Source: Parazoarcus communis SWub3 = DSM 12120 (GTDB taxonomy: Bacteria; Pseudomonadota; Gammaproteobacteria; Burkholderiales; Rhodocyclaceae). Taken from it: a stretch of DNA of 64,000 bases. Each line of letters opens with the position of its first letter. Within the stretch, counting starts at the first letter, position 1. Below the pieces are notes generated by a model that was not told where the DNA came from, searched no databases, and was given only the letters and a program-made list of their open reading frames with translations. Below, piece after piece: positions 25,630 to 34,645 of this stretch. The position numbers and the translations under genes are program-made. The stretch spans positions 49,282 to 113,281 of the forward strand of contig NZ_QKOE01000016.1 in assembly GCF_003226565.1 (NCBI RefSeq). The letters run 5' to 3'.

Positions 25630-27053
25630 GCGCCGCCGACCCCCTTCGCTCCGGCCAGCAAGCCTCTCCTGGATCGGCCCCATGGCAGCTGACGGCTGGA
25701 GAACTGAGCACTGCCTACTTCACCGGTCAACTCGACCCCGAAACCGCACTCGACGCGATCGCAAGCCGGTTCGACATCGTTCAGGGCACGCTCAACCCCA
25801 TCGCCACGTACGACCTCGACGGCGCACGGCGGGCCGCTGCCGAGAGCGCCAGACGCTGGCGCACGGGCCGCCCGTGCTCGGCACTGGATGGCGTGGTGAT
25901 GACGATCAAGGACAACATTCCGGTCGCCGGCCTGCCCTGCCGCTGGGGCAGCCGCCTCTACGCCAGCCACGTGCCGGCCCAGGACGAACTCGCTGTCGCC
26001 CGCCTGCGTGCGGCCGGCGTCGTCATCCTGGGCAAGACCAACGTCCCCGAATTCACGCTGCAAGGCTACACCGACAATCTGCTGCAGGGCGCTACCGGTA
26101 ACCCCTGGAACCCGTCGCTGACCCCGGGAGGGTCGAGCGGGGGCGCCGTGGCCTCGGTCGCTGCCGGGCTGGGCCCGATTGCACTGGGTACCGATGGCGG
26201 CGGCTCCATCCGGCGTCCGGCAGGCTTCACCGGCCTGTGCGGCCTGAAGCCTTCATGGGGCCGGGTGGCAAGACGCCATGCGCTGCCCGACATCCTGCCC
26301 GAGCTCGAGGTCGTGGGCCCGATCGCCCGCAGCATTGGCGACCTGGCCAAGGTGATGGGCATCATCGCCGACGGCCCCAACTGGGAGTGGGACGCCGTGG
26401 AGCAAAGACCTCCCCGCCTGCGTATCTGCGTCTGGCGTGATATCGACGGCAGTCCGGTGGAGCCCGCCATCCTGCACAGTCTGGATGCGGCATGCGCGGC
26501 CTTTGCTTCCATGGGCCACCACCTCACCACCCGCCCGGCCCCGCGCGAGGTCGGGCGTTTCAACCGTGAAAGCTGGCCTGTGCTGAGCAGCACCGGACTG
26601 GCTGCGCTGATCGGCGACGATCCGGCCCGCCGCGACCTGCTCGGTCCCGCGCTTCAGGCGCTGCTGCAGCAAGGGCTGAAACGCAGCGCAGTCGAACACT
26701 TCTCGGCACGCCGGCAAGTCACCGAACTTCGCGCTACGCTCGCCGCCCTGTTTGCCGATTTCGACCTGATCCTGACCCCCAGTTCGGCAGCGCAGCCCTG
26801 GCCAAAGACCCTTCCCCACCCGGAGACCATTGCCGGCAAGGACGTGGATGGCCGCGGCCATGCGGTCTTCACGGCGTTTGCCAACGCAGCCGGCCTGCCT
26901 GCGCTGGCCGTGCCGGCCGAACCCGATGCACAGGGCATGCCGATCGGACTGCAACTGGTCGGGCCGGCGGGCTGCGATGCCCGTCTTCTCGCCCTTGGGC
27001 ATGAATACGAAAAACACTGCCCCTGGCGCCATCGGCGTCCGGAGCTGCATTGA
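25626..27053 (+). CDS. Amidase-signature hydrolase, second step of the ring-opening pathway
   Basis: Amidase-signature enzyme of 475 residues. The catalytic Lys (VVMTIKDNIPVAG, near residue 97), cis-Ser (GGSSGGAVASV, near 172) and nucleophile Ser (GTDGGGSIRRPAGF, near 196) are all present. It overlaps the ring-opening hydrolase by 4 bases (ATGA). Candidates are a 1-carboxybiuret hydrolase like AtzE or a ureidomalonase-type enzyme. AtzE normally has a small AtzG partner encoded beside it; no such gene is seen, which argues against plain AtzE. It is cytoplasmic. Confidence 0.88.
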   Translation: MSAADPLRSGQQASPGSAPWQLTAGELSTAYFTGQLDPETALDAIASRFDIVQGTLNPIATYDLDGARRAAAESARRWRTGRPCSALDGVVMTIKDNIPVAGLPCRWGSRLYASHVPAQDELAVARLRAAGVVILGKTNVPEFTLQGYTDNLLQGATGNPWNPSLTPGGSSGGAVASVAAGLGPIALGTDGGGSIRRPAGFTGLCGLKPSWGRVARRHALPDILPELEVVGPIARSIGDLAKVMGIIADGPNWEWDAVEQRPPRLRICVWRDIDGSPVEPAILHSLDAACAAFASMGHHLTTRPAPREVGRFNRESWPVLSSTGLAALIGDDPARRDLLGPALQALLQQGLKRSAVEHFSARRQVTELRATLAALFADFDLILTPSSAAQPWPKTLPHPETIAGKDVDGRGHAVFTAFANAAGLPALAVPAEPDAQGMPIGLQLVGPAGCDARLLALGHEYEKHCPWRHRRPELH

Positions 27054-27085
27054 ATCGCGCCACTGCTGACAGGACACGAACCACC

Positions 27086-28300
27086 ATGAAGAAATTCAAG
27101 ATCATGATCATTGGCGCCGGCGTTGCCGGGGCCATTCTCGCCCGGCGCTTGTCGCGCATACCGCAGTTCGAAGTATGCTGCCTGGAGAAGGTCAGCGCCG
27201 ACGACCACTCCGAGGCCGGCACCGGCCTCAACGTCGGCCCGAATGCCATCAAGGCGCTACTGCACACCGACCCGGCACTTGCCGAGGCCGTCCTCGCGGC
27301 CAGCCTGCCGTGGGCCAGTTGGCGGGTCTCGCTCACCGACGGTCGCTGCCTGTTCGACCTGCCCCTCGCGCAGGTTGCCGACAACCCCGGCATCCGCATC
27401 CGCTGGTCGGAGCTGTACCGCGTACTGCGGGCGGGTGCGGGCGCGACCGTCCGCTATGGCACTCACATCGAGCATATCGGCCCCAGCGGGCATGACGACC
27501 GCCGTACAACGGTCCGCTGGGTCGAGGATGGCAAGCAACAGACAATGGACGACATCGATCTGCTGATCGGTACAGACGGCCGCTATTCGGCGACACGGGC
27601 GACCTTTTCCGGCGCACCGCAAGCACGCCAGGTCGGTGTCGCCATCTTGCGCACCCTGGTTGAGGACCACAGCCAGGGCCTGATCGACGACTACGAACAG
27701 TGGTTCAACGGTCCGCACCGGCTGCTGGCTTTCCGTGTGCCACCCGGCCACATCTATATCGCCGCCACCTTCCCGATCGACAAAGGTGCAGAAATCCCCG
27801 CCGAATGGAAGACCGGGACGGTGATGCGCCAGACCTATCTGCCTGCTGGCACACCACCGTGCCCCAAGGTCGCCTGGCTGCTCGACGCCATGTGCGACAA
27901 CCTGGAGCACAGCCACTGGGCACGCATGCAGGAGTCCGACATTCTGTACGCCGACCCGCAACGCCAGGTCATGTACGTCGGCGACAGCGCTCACGGCATG
28001 GTGCCCACCCTGGGCCAGGGCGCGACGCAGGCGATCGAGGATGCCTGCATTGCCGCGGACATCCTCGAGCAGGCGGTCACTGACGGCAATGTCGACGTCC
28101 GTCAGTGGCTCGAACAGGTAGCCACCGCGCGCAGCGACCGGATGCGCTTCGTCATGGACCTCTCCATCGCAGCCACCGACACCATGCTGCCGGACAGCGA
28201 TCCGGTAACGGGCGCCCAGTGGAAGACCGAGCCCCCCTTCCTCGCCAGCCTGTCGGCGCTGTTCCGCGAGGTGCCATTCGCTCAACCGGCCATGGTCTGA
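27086..28300 (+). CDS. FAD-dependent monooxygenase (group A aromatic/heterocycle hydroxylase type)
   Basis: Single-component flavoprotein hydroxylase of 404 residues. The FAD dinucleotide motif GAGVAGAILARRL is at residues 9-21, and the second flavin motif YVGDSAHGMVPTLGQGATQAIEDA lies near 297-320. Enzymes of this class hydroxylate phenols, pyridines or purines (for example urate by HpxO). In this operon it would activate a heterocycle before or after imide ring opening. ATG 27086 follows AGGACACGAACCACC. No more specific substrate can be inferred. Confidence 0.87.
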   Translation: MKKFKIMIIGAGVAGAILARRLSRIPQFEVCCLEKVSADDHSEAGTGLNVGPNAIKALLHTDPALAEAVLAASLPWASWRVSLTDGRCLFDLPLAQVADNPGIRIRWSELYRVLRAGAGATVRYGTHIEHIGPSGHDDRRTTVRWVEDGKQQTMDDIDLLIGTDGRYSATRATFSGAPQARQVGVAILRTLVEDHSQGLIDDYEQWFNGPHRLLAFRVPPGHIYIAATFPIDKGAEIPAEWKTGTVMRQTYLPAGTPPCPKVAWLLDAMCDNLEHSHWARMQESDILYADPQRQVMYVGDSAHGMVPTLGQGATQAIEDACIAADILEQAVTDGNVDVRQWLEQVATARSDRMRFVMDLSIAATDTMLPDSDPVTGAQWKTEPPFLASLSALFREVPFAQPAMV

Positions 28301-28307
28301 GGCCCGG

Positions 28308-28862
28308 ATGATGAGCAAGCCACATGCCGCGCCGCTTACTCCCGGTCCACTGGTCCACGGCCTGTTCCATGTGGCCATCAAGACCGCCGACCTGGATGCG
28401 ACCCTGGCCTTCTGGCGCGACCTGATCGGCTTGCGCAGCGTGCCGCGCCCCGACTTCGGCTACCCGGGCGCCTGGCTGGCGTGCGGCCAGCCGGGCGGGC
28501 TCGCCATCATTCACGTCTATGCCGGTGGCCCGGCGCTCGGTGCCAATGGCAAGGTCGAGTGTGGCACCGGCGCCATCGACCACCTGTCGCTGTCGTGCAC
28601 CGGATATCACGCCACGCTGGCACGCCTGCGCGCGCTGAAGCTGGACTGGCGTGAGTTTCTGGTGCCCGGCACCAGCCTGTGGCAGATCTTTGTGTACGAC
28701 CCCAGCGGCGTTCAGCTCGAACTCACCTTCGAAGGCGCAATGGAGGATGGCCCGCCGCCCGACATGTCGCCCGGACGCAAATATGAAGCGGGGCAGTGTT
28801 TCTTCGACCCCACCACCTATCCCAAACTGATTCCCGCAACCCCACTTCGAGAGCCCTCATGA
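28308..28862 (+). CDS. VOC-family (glyoxalase/extradiol-type) metalloenzyme
   Basis: Vicinal-oxygen-chelate protein of 184 residues. Putative metal ligands follow the 2-His-1-Glu pattern: His in FHVAIKT near residue 23, His in AIDHLSLS near 88, and Glu in VQLELTFEG near 145, so it is likely an active enzyme. VOC proteins include dioxygenases, isomerases and lyases. It starts 8 bases after the monooxygenase gene and its stop overlaps the ABC binding-protein start (ATGA), so it is an integral part of the operon. Confidence 0.85.
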   Translation: MMSKPHAAPLTPGPLVHGLFHVAIKTADLDATLAFWRDLIGLRSVPRPDFGYPGAWLACGQPGGLAIIHVYAGGPALGANGKVECGTGAIDHLSLSCTGYHATLARLRALKLDWREFLVPGTSLWQIFVYDPSGVQLELTFEGAMEDGPPPDMSPGRKYEAGQCFFDPTTYPKLIPATPLREPS

Positions 28863-29857
28863 AAATGCACAAACGCACCTTCCTCGCCCGTCTCTGTGCC
28901 GGCATCGGCGCCACCGCGCTGTCCTTCGCCCTGCTACCCAGCGCCCATGCCCAGGCGCTGGACAAGGTCAAGTTCGGCGTTTTCCCGGCCAGCTCCGCGC
29001 TGCCCTTCTACGTCGCGCAAAACAAGGGGCTGTTCAAGGAAGCCGGCCTCGACGTCGAGGAAGTTCCGATGACCAGCCATCCGCTTACCGTGCAGGCCAT
29101 CGTCGCCGGCAGCATCGACGGCGCCGCCAACCTGGTGACGCTGGAAGGCGCCAACATCGAGTCGCGCCGCGCCAATACGCTGAAGTACATCTCGCTCAAC
29201 GGCCAGAACAGCCAGTACGTGGTCGAACAGTTCGTCGCCCGCCCGGACGCGAAGATCAGCTCGCTGAAGGACTTCAAGGGCGGCATCAAGCTCTTTTCCG
29301 CCCCCGGCCCGGCCAACATCGGCTCGGCACGTGCGGTGCTGAAGCAGGTGGGACTCAAGGAAGGCACCGACTTCACCATTCAGGAGCAGCCGGTCGGCAT
29401 GCATCTGTCGGTACTGCAGGCCGGCACCTTTGCCGGTGGATATACCCTGGAGCCCGCAGCGACCATGATGGTTTCGCAACAGGTCGCCAAGCGTATCGAA
29501 ACCGGCGTCATCGCCACCCACCTGCTCGGCCGCCAGCAGGGCAATGCCTTTGCAACCGGTGCCGCCCTGTCGGACAAGTTCATCGCCGAAAGGCCCGATG
29601 TGGCCCGACGCTTCGCCCTGGCCTGGGCACGCGCGGTCGAGCTGGCGAAGACAGACAGCAGCACCCGCGGCTACCTGATCGCCGGCATGAAAGTCCCGCC
29701 GGAACTGGCTGCAACCATCCCGCTGGCAAACATGATCATGGTTCCCGAGCTGAGCGCCAATGATCAAGCCGACTTCCAGAAGTTTCTCGACATCGGTCAG
29801 GAGCTTGGCGTGATCAAGGAGCGCATGGATGCCAAGACCTTGTTGAAGGCCTATTGA
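28859..29857 (+). CDS. ABC transporter substrate-binding protein, NMT1/THI5 type
   Basis: Periplasmic binding protein of 332 residues, signal peptide about 1-30 (ending SAHAQA). The domain starts VKFGVFPASSALPFYVAQNKGLFKEAGLDVE, the SsuA/TauA/NMT1-like opening. Transporters of this group import sulfonates, pyrimidine precursors, nitriles and other small heteroatom compounds. The gene overlaps the VOC gene and precedes its ATPase and permease. By association it imports the operon substrate. Confidence 0.88.
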   Translation: MKMHKRTFLARLCAGIGATALSFALLPSAHAQALDKVKFGVFPASSALPFYVAQNKGLFKEAGLDVEEVPMTSHPLTVQAIVAGSIDGAANLVTLEGANIESRRANTLKYISLNGQNSQYVVEQFVARPDAKISSLKDFKGGIKLFSAPGPANIGSARAVLKQVGLKEGTDFTIQEQPVGMHLSVLQAGTFAGGYTLEPAATMMVSQQVAKRIETGVIATHLLGRQQGNAFATGAALSDKFIAERPDVARRFALAWARAVELAKTDSSTRGYLIAGMKVPPELAATIPLANMIMVPELSANDQADFQKFLDIGQELGVIKERMDAKTLLKAY

Positions 29858-29877
29858 ACCCGAAGGACACGCGGAAG

Positions 29878-30735
29878 ATGAAAGTCATGCCCGACGCCTA
29901 CTACTCGGTGCCGCCCCTCGGGGCGACGCGGAGTGCGCCCCCCGAGCCGGCCCTGGCCGACCGCCTGCGGCGCTTTCCGGCCGGCACCCACATCACCATC
30001 CGGGGCCTGAGCAAGACCTTCGCCGGCACCCCGGTCTACGACAACTTCGACCTCGACATCCCCAAAGGCAAGATCGTGTCGGTGTTCGGCCCCAACGGCT
30101 GTGGCAAGAGCACGCTGATCAACATGATCTCCGGCATCCTGCCCTATGACCGTGGTCAGATCCTGTTCGATGGCAAGGAGGCGCACGAAACCCGCATCGG
30201 CTATGTGTTCCAGAACTACCGCGAAGCGGTGTTTCCCTGGATGCGAGCGATCGACAACATCCGCTATCCGCTGCAGTACCTCGGCATTCCCAAGGGAGAG
30301 CGCCAGGCCCGGCTGGATCGTCTGATCGAGAGCTTCGAAGTGCAGTTCGACCTCAACGCCTACCCTTACCAGATGTCAGGAGGCCAGCAGCAGCTGGTTT
30401 CCATCATGCGGGCGCTGGTGGTCGATCCCGAGGTACTGTTCCTCGACGAGCCGTTTTCCGCACTCGATTACGAAATGGTGATGTTCCTGCGCGGTCGCCT
30501 GCAAAAGGTGCTGACCGAACGTCAGGTCACCACCCTGCTGGTCTCGCACGACCTTGACGAAGCCGTGCTGCTGGCCGACGAAGTGCTGCTGCTCACCAAG
30601 CGGCCAACCCAGGTCGCCGAGCGCCTGCACTTCGACGCAGCCCGCCCCCGCACCGCCGACACCTCGGTCAGTGACGACTTCATCCGGGTCAAGTCGCGTG
30701 CGCTCGAAGTCTTCCAGCGCGAGGTACGCAAATGA
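29878..30735 (+). CDS. ABC transporter ATP-binding protein (SsuB/TauB-like)
   Basis: ATPase of 285 residues: Walker [10 protein letters not shown] near residue 73, signature [15 protein letters not shown] near 167, Walker [14 protein letters not shown] near 186, and the switch histidine in [14 protein letters not shown] 29878 is 20 bases after the binding-protein stop; a TTG at 29854 would overlap that stop. The roughly 40-residue lead before the core domain is proline-rich and unusual. The stop overlaps the permease start. Confidence 0.9.
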   Translation: MKVMPDAYYSVPPLGATRSAPPEPALADRLRRFPAGTHITIRGLSKTFAGTPVYDNFDLDIPKGKIVSVFGPNGCGKSTLINMISGILPYDRGQILFDGKEAHETRIGYVFQNYREAVFPWMRAIDNIRYPLQYLGIPKGERQARLDRLIESFEVQFDLNAYPYQMSGGQQQLVSIMRALVVDPEVLFLDEPFSALDYEMVMFLRGRLQKVLTERQVTTLLVSHDLDEAVLLADEVLLLTKRPTQVAERLHFDAARPRTADTSVSDDFIRVKSRALEVFQREVRK

Positions 30736-31496
30736 ACACTACCGCACTGCTCGCCCGCCTGCGTCCCCTCATCGGTGTCGTGGTACTGCTTGCCATATGG
30801 ACCATCATGCACGCCACCCGGGCTGTCGACCCGGTGTTGCTGCCTTCGCCTGCCGAAGCGGCCACGGCGTTCTGGACCGGCATCACCGAGGGCACGCTGG
30901 CCGACGACTTCTTCAAGACCGTGGTCCGCACCTTGTGGTCCTTCGCCATCGCCGTGCTGGTGGCCGTTCCGCTGGGCATCGTGTTCGGCGCTTCGCAGAA
31001 GTTCTACGAATCGATCGAGTTCGCCATCGACTTCTTTCGCTCCACCCCCGCATCGGCGATGTTCCCGCTGTTTCTCGTCATCTTCGGCGTGGGCGAACTG
31101 ACCAAGATTGCGGTTGCAGCCTTCGGTGCCGCGCTGGTGATCCTGTTCAACGTCGCCTACGGTGTGATGGGCGCGCGCAAGCAGCGCCAGCTTGCCGCAA
31201 GGGTGATGGGGGCGCCGCGCTGGCGGGTGCTGACCGACGTCACCCTGCTCGAGTCCATGCCCCAGGTCTTTGTCGGCATGCGCTCCGGCGTGTCGCTCGC
31301 GCTGGTGATCATCATCGTCGCCGAAATGTTCATCGGCTCGACCGACGGCCTCGGCCAGCGGGTGATGAACGCCCAGATGATCTTCGACATGCCCGACATG
31401 TACGTCGCCATCATCGCCGCTGGCGCGCTCGGCTATGCGATGAACCTGGTGTTCATCCTCGCCGAACGACGCTTCGTGCATTGGGGCGGCAAGTAA
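30732..31496 (+). CDS. ABC transporter permease (SsuC/TauC-like)
   Basis: Membrane permease of 254 residues with about six helices and the ATPase-contact EAA loop ([29 protein letters not shown] region near 157-185). It overlaps the ATPase gene by 4 bases. With the genes at 28859 and 29878 it completes a three-part importer. A 92-base gap follows before the AtzH-like gene. Confidence 0.9.
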   Translation: MNTTALLARLRPLIGVVVLLAIWTIMHATRAVDPVLLPSPAEAATAFWTGITEGTLADDFFKTVVRTLWSFAIAVLVAVPLGIVFGASQKFYESIEFAIDFFRSTPASAMFPLFLVIFGVGELTKIAVAAFGAALVILFNVAYGVMGARKQRQLAARVMGAPRWRVLTDVTLLESMPQVFVGMRSGVSLALVIIIVAEMFIGSTDGLGQRVMNAQMIFDMPDMYVAIIAAGALGYAMNLVFILAERRFVHWGGK

Positions 31497-31588
31497 GAGA
31501 AGAGGCTCAAGCCCCTGCTAGCCCCTGCTCCCTGAACCCACGCCCTGCCACCACCGCTCAAGCGCCGCTTTCAACAAGGATCAAATCC

Positions 31589-31963
31589 ATGCAGATCAAC
31601 CTTCCCGACGTACTGGCCGAGGTCGAAGCCGTATTCGATGAGTACGAACACGCCCTGGTCAGCAACGACATCGATGTGCTCGACCGCCTGTTCTGGAACC
31701 ACGAACTCACCCTGCGCTATGGCGCGGGCGAAAACCTGTACGGCTTCGCCGCCATCCAGGCCTTCCGCCAGGGCCGACCCGCCGCAAATCTCGAACGCAC
31801 GGTCACCCGCCGCCAGGTCACCACCTTCGGCCGTGACCATGCCGTCACCAATATCGAGTTCTCGCGTACCGGCTCGACCCGCACCGGGCGCCAGAGCCAG
31901 ACCTGGGTGCGCATGCCGGAGGGCTGGCGCGTGGTGTCGGCACATGTGAGCCTGCTCGGCTGA
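31589..31963 (+). CDS. AtzH/HpxZ-like protein (NTF2/SnoaL fold)
   Basis: Protein of 124 residues strongly resembling the AtzH/HpxZ family: [23 protein letters not shown] near residues 16-38, [14 protein letters not shown] near 43-56, and a C-terminal [24 protein letters not shown]. AtzH decarboxylates 1,3-dicarboxyurea in the cyanuric acid pathway, and HpxZ is tied to oxalurate use. Its presence supports a ureide-like intermediate in this operon. ATG 31589 follows AAGGA. The long open frame upstream is a chance shadow of the transporter genes. Confidence 0.85.
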   Translation: MQINLPDVLAEVEAVFDEYEHALVSNDIDVLDRLFWNHELTLRYGAGENLYGFAAIQAFRQGRPAANLERTVTRRQVTTFGRDHAVTNIEFSRTGSTRTGRQSQTWVRMPEGWRVVSAHVSLLG

Positions 31964-31968
31964 CCGTC

Positions 31969-32778
31969 ATGACATTGTGGATTGCCGCCTATGCGGCACT
32001 CGGTCTGTTCAGCGGCTTCTTTGCCGGACTCCTCGGCATCGGCGGTGGCGCAGTGATGGTGCCCATCCTGGCACTGCTGTTCGCGGCACAGGACTTCCCG
32101 CACTCGGAGATCATGCACCTGGCGCTGGGCAGCTCGATGGCCACCATCCTGTTCACCTCGCTGTCCTCGCTTGGCTCGCATCATCGCCATCAGGCCGTAC
32201 GCTGGGAGGTGGTGCGGCAATTCACACCTGGCATCCTCGTCGGGACCCTGGTCGGTGCCGTCATTGCCCGGGTGGTCGACACCACCGTCCTGGCGACAAT
32301 CTTCACCGCCTTCATCGCCGCCAATGCAATCAACCTGTTCCTCGATCGCAAGCCGCCCCCCAACCGCAGCCTGCCCGGACCCGCCGGCCTGAGCATCGCC
32401 GGACTGGTGATCGGCACCTTCTCCAGCCTGGTCGCCATCGGCGGCGCAGCGCTCTCGGTGCCCTACATGACCTGGTGCAATGTCCGCATCCAGCAGGCGA
32501 TCGGCACTGCGGCAGCGCTGGGGTTTCCAATCGCCCTCGGCGGCTCGCTCGGCTACATCCTCAACGGCCTGCACGCCACCGACCTGCCGCCCGGCAGCCT
32601 GGGCTACCTGTTCCTGCCGGCACTATTCGCGCTCGTGCCCTGCGGCATGATCATGGCACCGGTCGGCGCCCGCTACGCACACCGCCTGCCGGTCGCAACG
32701 CTGAAAAAGATCTTCGCCACCGTCCTGGTCGTTCTTGCGGCAAAGATGTTGCATGGTCTGATGCAGACCGGGCAATGA
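31969..32778 (+). CDS. TSUP (TauE/SafE) family membrane permease
   Basis: Membrane protein of 269 residues with about eight helices and the two TSUP repeats (FAGLLGIGGGAVMVPILALLF near residues 16-36, and FSSLVAIGGAALSVPYMTW near 147-165). The family moves sulfonates, sulfite or small organic acids. It starts 5 bases after the AtzH-like gene and ends the operon. A second TSUP gene at 61163 is likewise attached to an amide-related operon. The stop faces the convergent reductase gene 17 bases away. Confidence 0.87.
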   Translation: MTLWIAAYAALGLFSGFFAGLLGIGGGAVMVPILALLFAAQDFPHSEIMHLALGSSMATILFTSLSSLGSHHRHQAVRWEVVRQFTPGILVGTLVGAVIARVVDTTVLATIFTAFIAANAINLFLDRKPPPNRSLPGPAGLSIAGLVIGTFSSLVAIGGAALSVPYMTWCNVRIQQAIGTAAALGFPIALGGSLGYILNGLHATDLPPGSLGYLFLPALFALVPCGMIMAPVGARYAHRLPVATLKKIFATVLVVLAAKMLHGLMQTGQ

Positions 32779-32795
32779 GCTTTTGCCAAAGCGGA

Positions 32796-33851
32796 TCAGG
32801 CCGCCGCCTCGGCAAAGGCATCGGCATGGAAGTTCGTCGGGCGCAATCCGGCCTTGGCCTGCAGCACGCTGCCAGCACTCGCGACCATGGCAGGTGAGCC
32901 GCAGGCATAAACCTCATGCGCCGACAGATCCGGGTAGTCCGCCAGCACGGCCTGTTGAACGTGACCGGTGCGCCCACCCCACCCCGCCTGCGGCCTTGAC
33001 AGCACCGGCTCGTAGCGCAGCCACGGCAGCTCGCGCGCCCATTGCCGGACCATGGCATCACCATACAGGTCCTCGCGCTGGCGTCCTCCCCAGTACAGCG
33101 TCACCGACCGGCGCAGCCCGGCTCTGCGGGCCTGCTCGATGATGGCCTTGATCGGGGCGAAGCCGGTTCCGGTGGCCAGCAGGATCATGGGTGCCTGCGT
33201 TTCCTCACGCAGGTGAAAGCGGCCGAAGGGCCCTTCGATGCGCAGCATGTCACGCACTTTCAACCCGCCGAACACCTGCCCGGTAAACGCGCCACCAGGG
33301 CGGTGGTGGATGTGCAGTTCCAGCTGGTCCGACTTGCCCGGCGCAGTCGCCAGCGAGTAGCTGCGCCGACGGCCGTCGCGCAGCACGACATCGATGTACT
33401 GGCCCGCCCGGTAATCGAGTGTCTGACCCGCTGGCGGCTGCAGATGCAGCACGGCGACGTCGGCGGCCGGGCGCTCGATGCTGGCCAGCCGCACCGGCAG
33501 GCGACGCAGCGGCAAGCCGGGCAGGCCATCCACTTCGGCGCACTCGATGCGAACCGCGGTACGGGCCTGGGTTCGGCACAGCAGACAGTGACCGTTCGCC
33601 AGTGCGGTCTCGTCCAGTGCCCAAGCAGCAGGCTGACGCTCGACCTCGCCCCCGAGCACGGTCGCCCGGCAGGTGCCGCAGTCGCCCGTCCGGCACTGGT
33701 AGGGCAGGGCAAGACCCGCGGCCAGCCCTGCGTCGAGCAGGCTTTGCCCGGGCGCGACCGGAAAGGTCTTGCCGGCGGGCAGCAGTTCAACCCGAACAGG
33801 CTCGGGGCGGGGCGATGCGTCGGTCGTCGCATGTGCGGAAACGGCGTTCAT
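32796..33851 (-). CDS. Ferredoxin-NAD(P)H reductase of the ring-hydroxylating dioxygenase ([2Fe-2S]-FAD type)
   Basis: Electron-transfer protein of 351 residues: N-terminal plant-type ferredoxin (cysteines in CRTGDCGTC and HCLLCRTQ, about 48-85), then FAD-binding (RSYSLATAPG near 190) and NAD-binding (ILLATGTGFAPIKAI near 235) domains. It is the last gene of the minus-strand operon that starts with the dioxygenase at 40733, so it most likely reduces that enzyme's Rieske ferredoxin. NagAa of salicylate 5-hydroxylase has this architecture. GAGGAGGC lies before ATG 33851, and the gene follows livF by 10 bases. Confidence 0.88.
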   Translation of the reverse strand: MNAVSAHATTDASPRPEPVRVELLPAGKTFPVAPGQSLLDAGLAAGLALPYQCRTGDCGTCRATVLGGEVERQPAAWALDETALANGHCLLCRTQARTAVRIECAEVDGLPGLPLRRLPVRLASIERPAADVAVLHLQPPAGQTLDYRAGQYIDVVLRDGRRRSYSLATAPGKSDQLELHIHHRPGGAFTGQVFGGLKVRDMLRIEGPFGRFHLREETQAPMILLATGTGFAPIKAIIEQARRAGLRRSVTLYWGGRQREDLYGDAMVRQWARELPWLRYEPVLSRPQAGWGGRTGHVQQAVLADYPDLSAHEVYACGSPAMVASAGSVLQAKAGLRPTNFHADAFAEAAA

Positions 33852-33861
33852 CCATGCCTCC

Positions 33862-34578
33862 TCATACGCCCAGGTAGCGGGTCCATAAGCCACGATCGGA
33901 GTCGAGCTCCACCGAACTGCCCGTCCATGCAATGCGCCCGCGCTCGAGAATGATGTGGCGGTCGGCCAGCAGGACCAGCTTCTCGACATATTTATCCACC
34001 ACCAGCGTGGTCTGCCCCACCGCCTTGAGCTGATCCAGGCAACGCCAGATCTCGTCCCGGATCACCGGCGCCAGCCCCTCGGTCGCCTCATCCAGGATCA
34101 GCAGCCGGGGGTTGGTAGACAAGGCGCGCGCAATCGCCAGCATCTGCTGCTCGCCTCCGGAGAGCTGGTTGCCCATGTTGCCGGCACGTTCCTTCAGCCG
34201 CGGAAACAGGCCATACAGACGATCCAGCGTCCATGCGTCGCGCAGGCCGTTGCGATTGTCGGCAAACGCCAGCAGATGCTCGCGCACCGTCAGGTTGGGA
34301 AAGCACTGGCGGCCCTCGGGCACGATGGCCACCCCCAGACGTGCAATCGCGTCGGCACGCGCGCCGTGGATGGGCTTGCCGCCGAAACGGATCTCGCCCT
34401 TCTTCGCACGCAGGCCGCCGATCAGGGTCTTGATCGTGGTGCTCTTGCCCATGCCATTGCGCCCGAGCAGGGTCAGCACCTCACCGGCATGGATATCGAA
34501 ATCCAGCCCGAACAGCACCTGACTGGCGCCATACCCGGCCTCCAGGCCGCGACAACTCAACAAGGCTTCGTGCTTCAT
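33862..34578 (-). CDS. livF: Branched-chain-type ABC transporter ATPase (LivF)
   Basis: ATPase of 238 residues: Walker A GRNGMGKST near residue 38, the LivF-typical VAIVPEGRQCFPNLTVREHL near 88-107, signature LSGGEQQMLAIARAL near 138 and Walker B LLILDEATEGLAP. The start at 34578 (MKHEAL) matches the family; the longer frame has no similarity. It is part of a full livKHMGF set inside the dioxygenase operon, so the transporter likely imports an aromatic acid rather than amino acids. Confidence 0.9.
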   Translation of the reverse strand: MKHEALLSCRGLEAGYGASQVLFGLDFDIHAGEVLTLLGRNGMGKSTTIKTLIGGLRAKKGEIRFGGKPIHGARADAIARLGVAIVPEGRQCFPNLTVREHLLAFADNRNGLRDAWTLDRLYGLFPRLKERAGNMGNQLSGGEQQMLAIARALSTNPRLLILDEATEGLAPVIRDEIWRCLDQLKAVGQTTLVVDKYVEKLVLLADRHIILERGRIAWTGSSVELDSDRGLWTRYLGV

Positions 34579-34645
34579 CGCGTTTCTCGCTTCAATTGGG
34601 GCGCGGCAGGCCGCATGCAGTCCATATGTGGATCGACAGGAGGGG

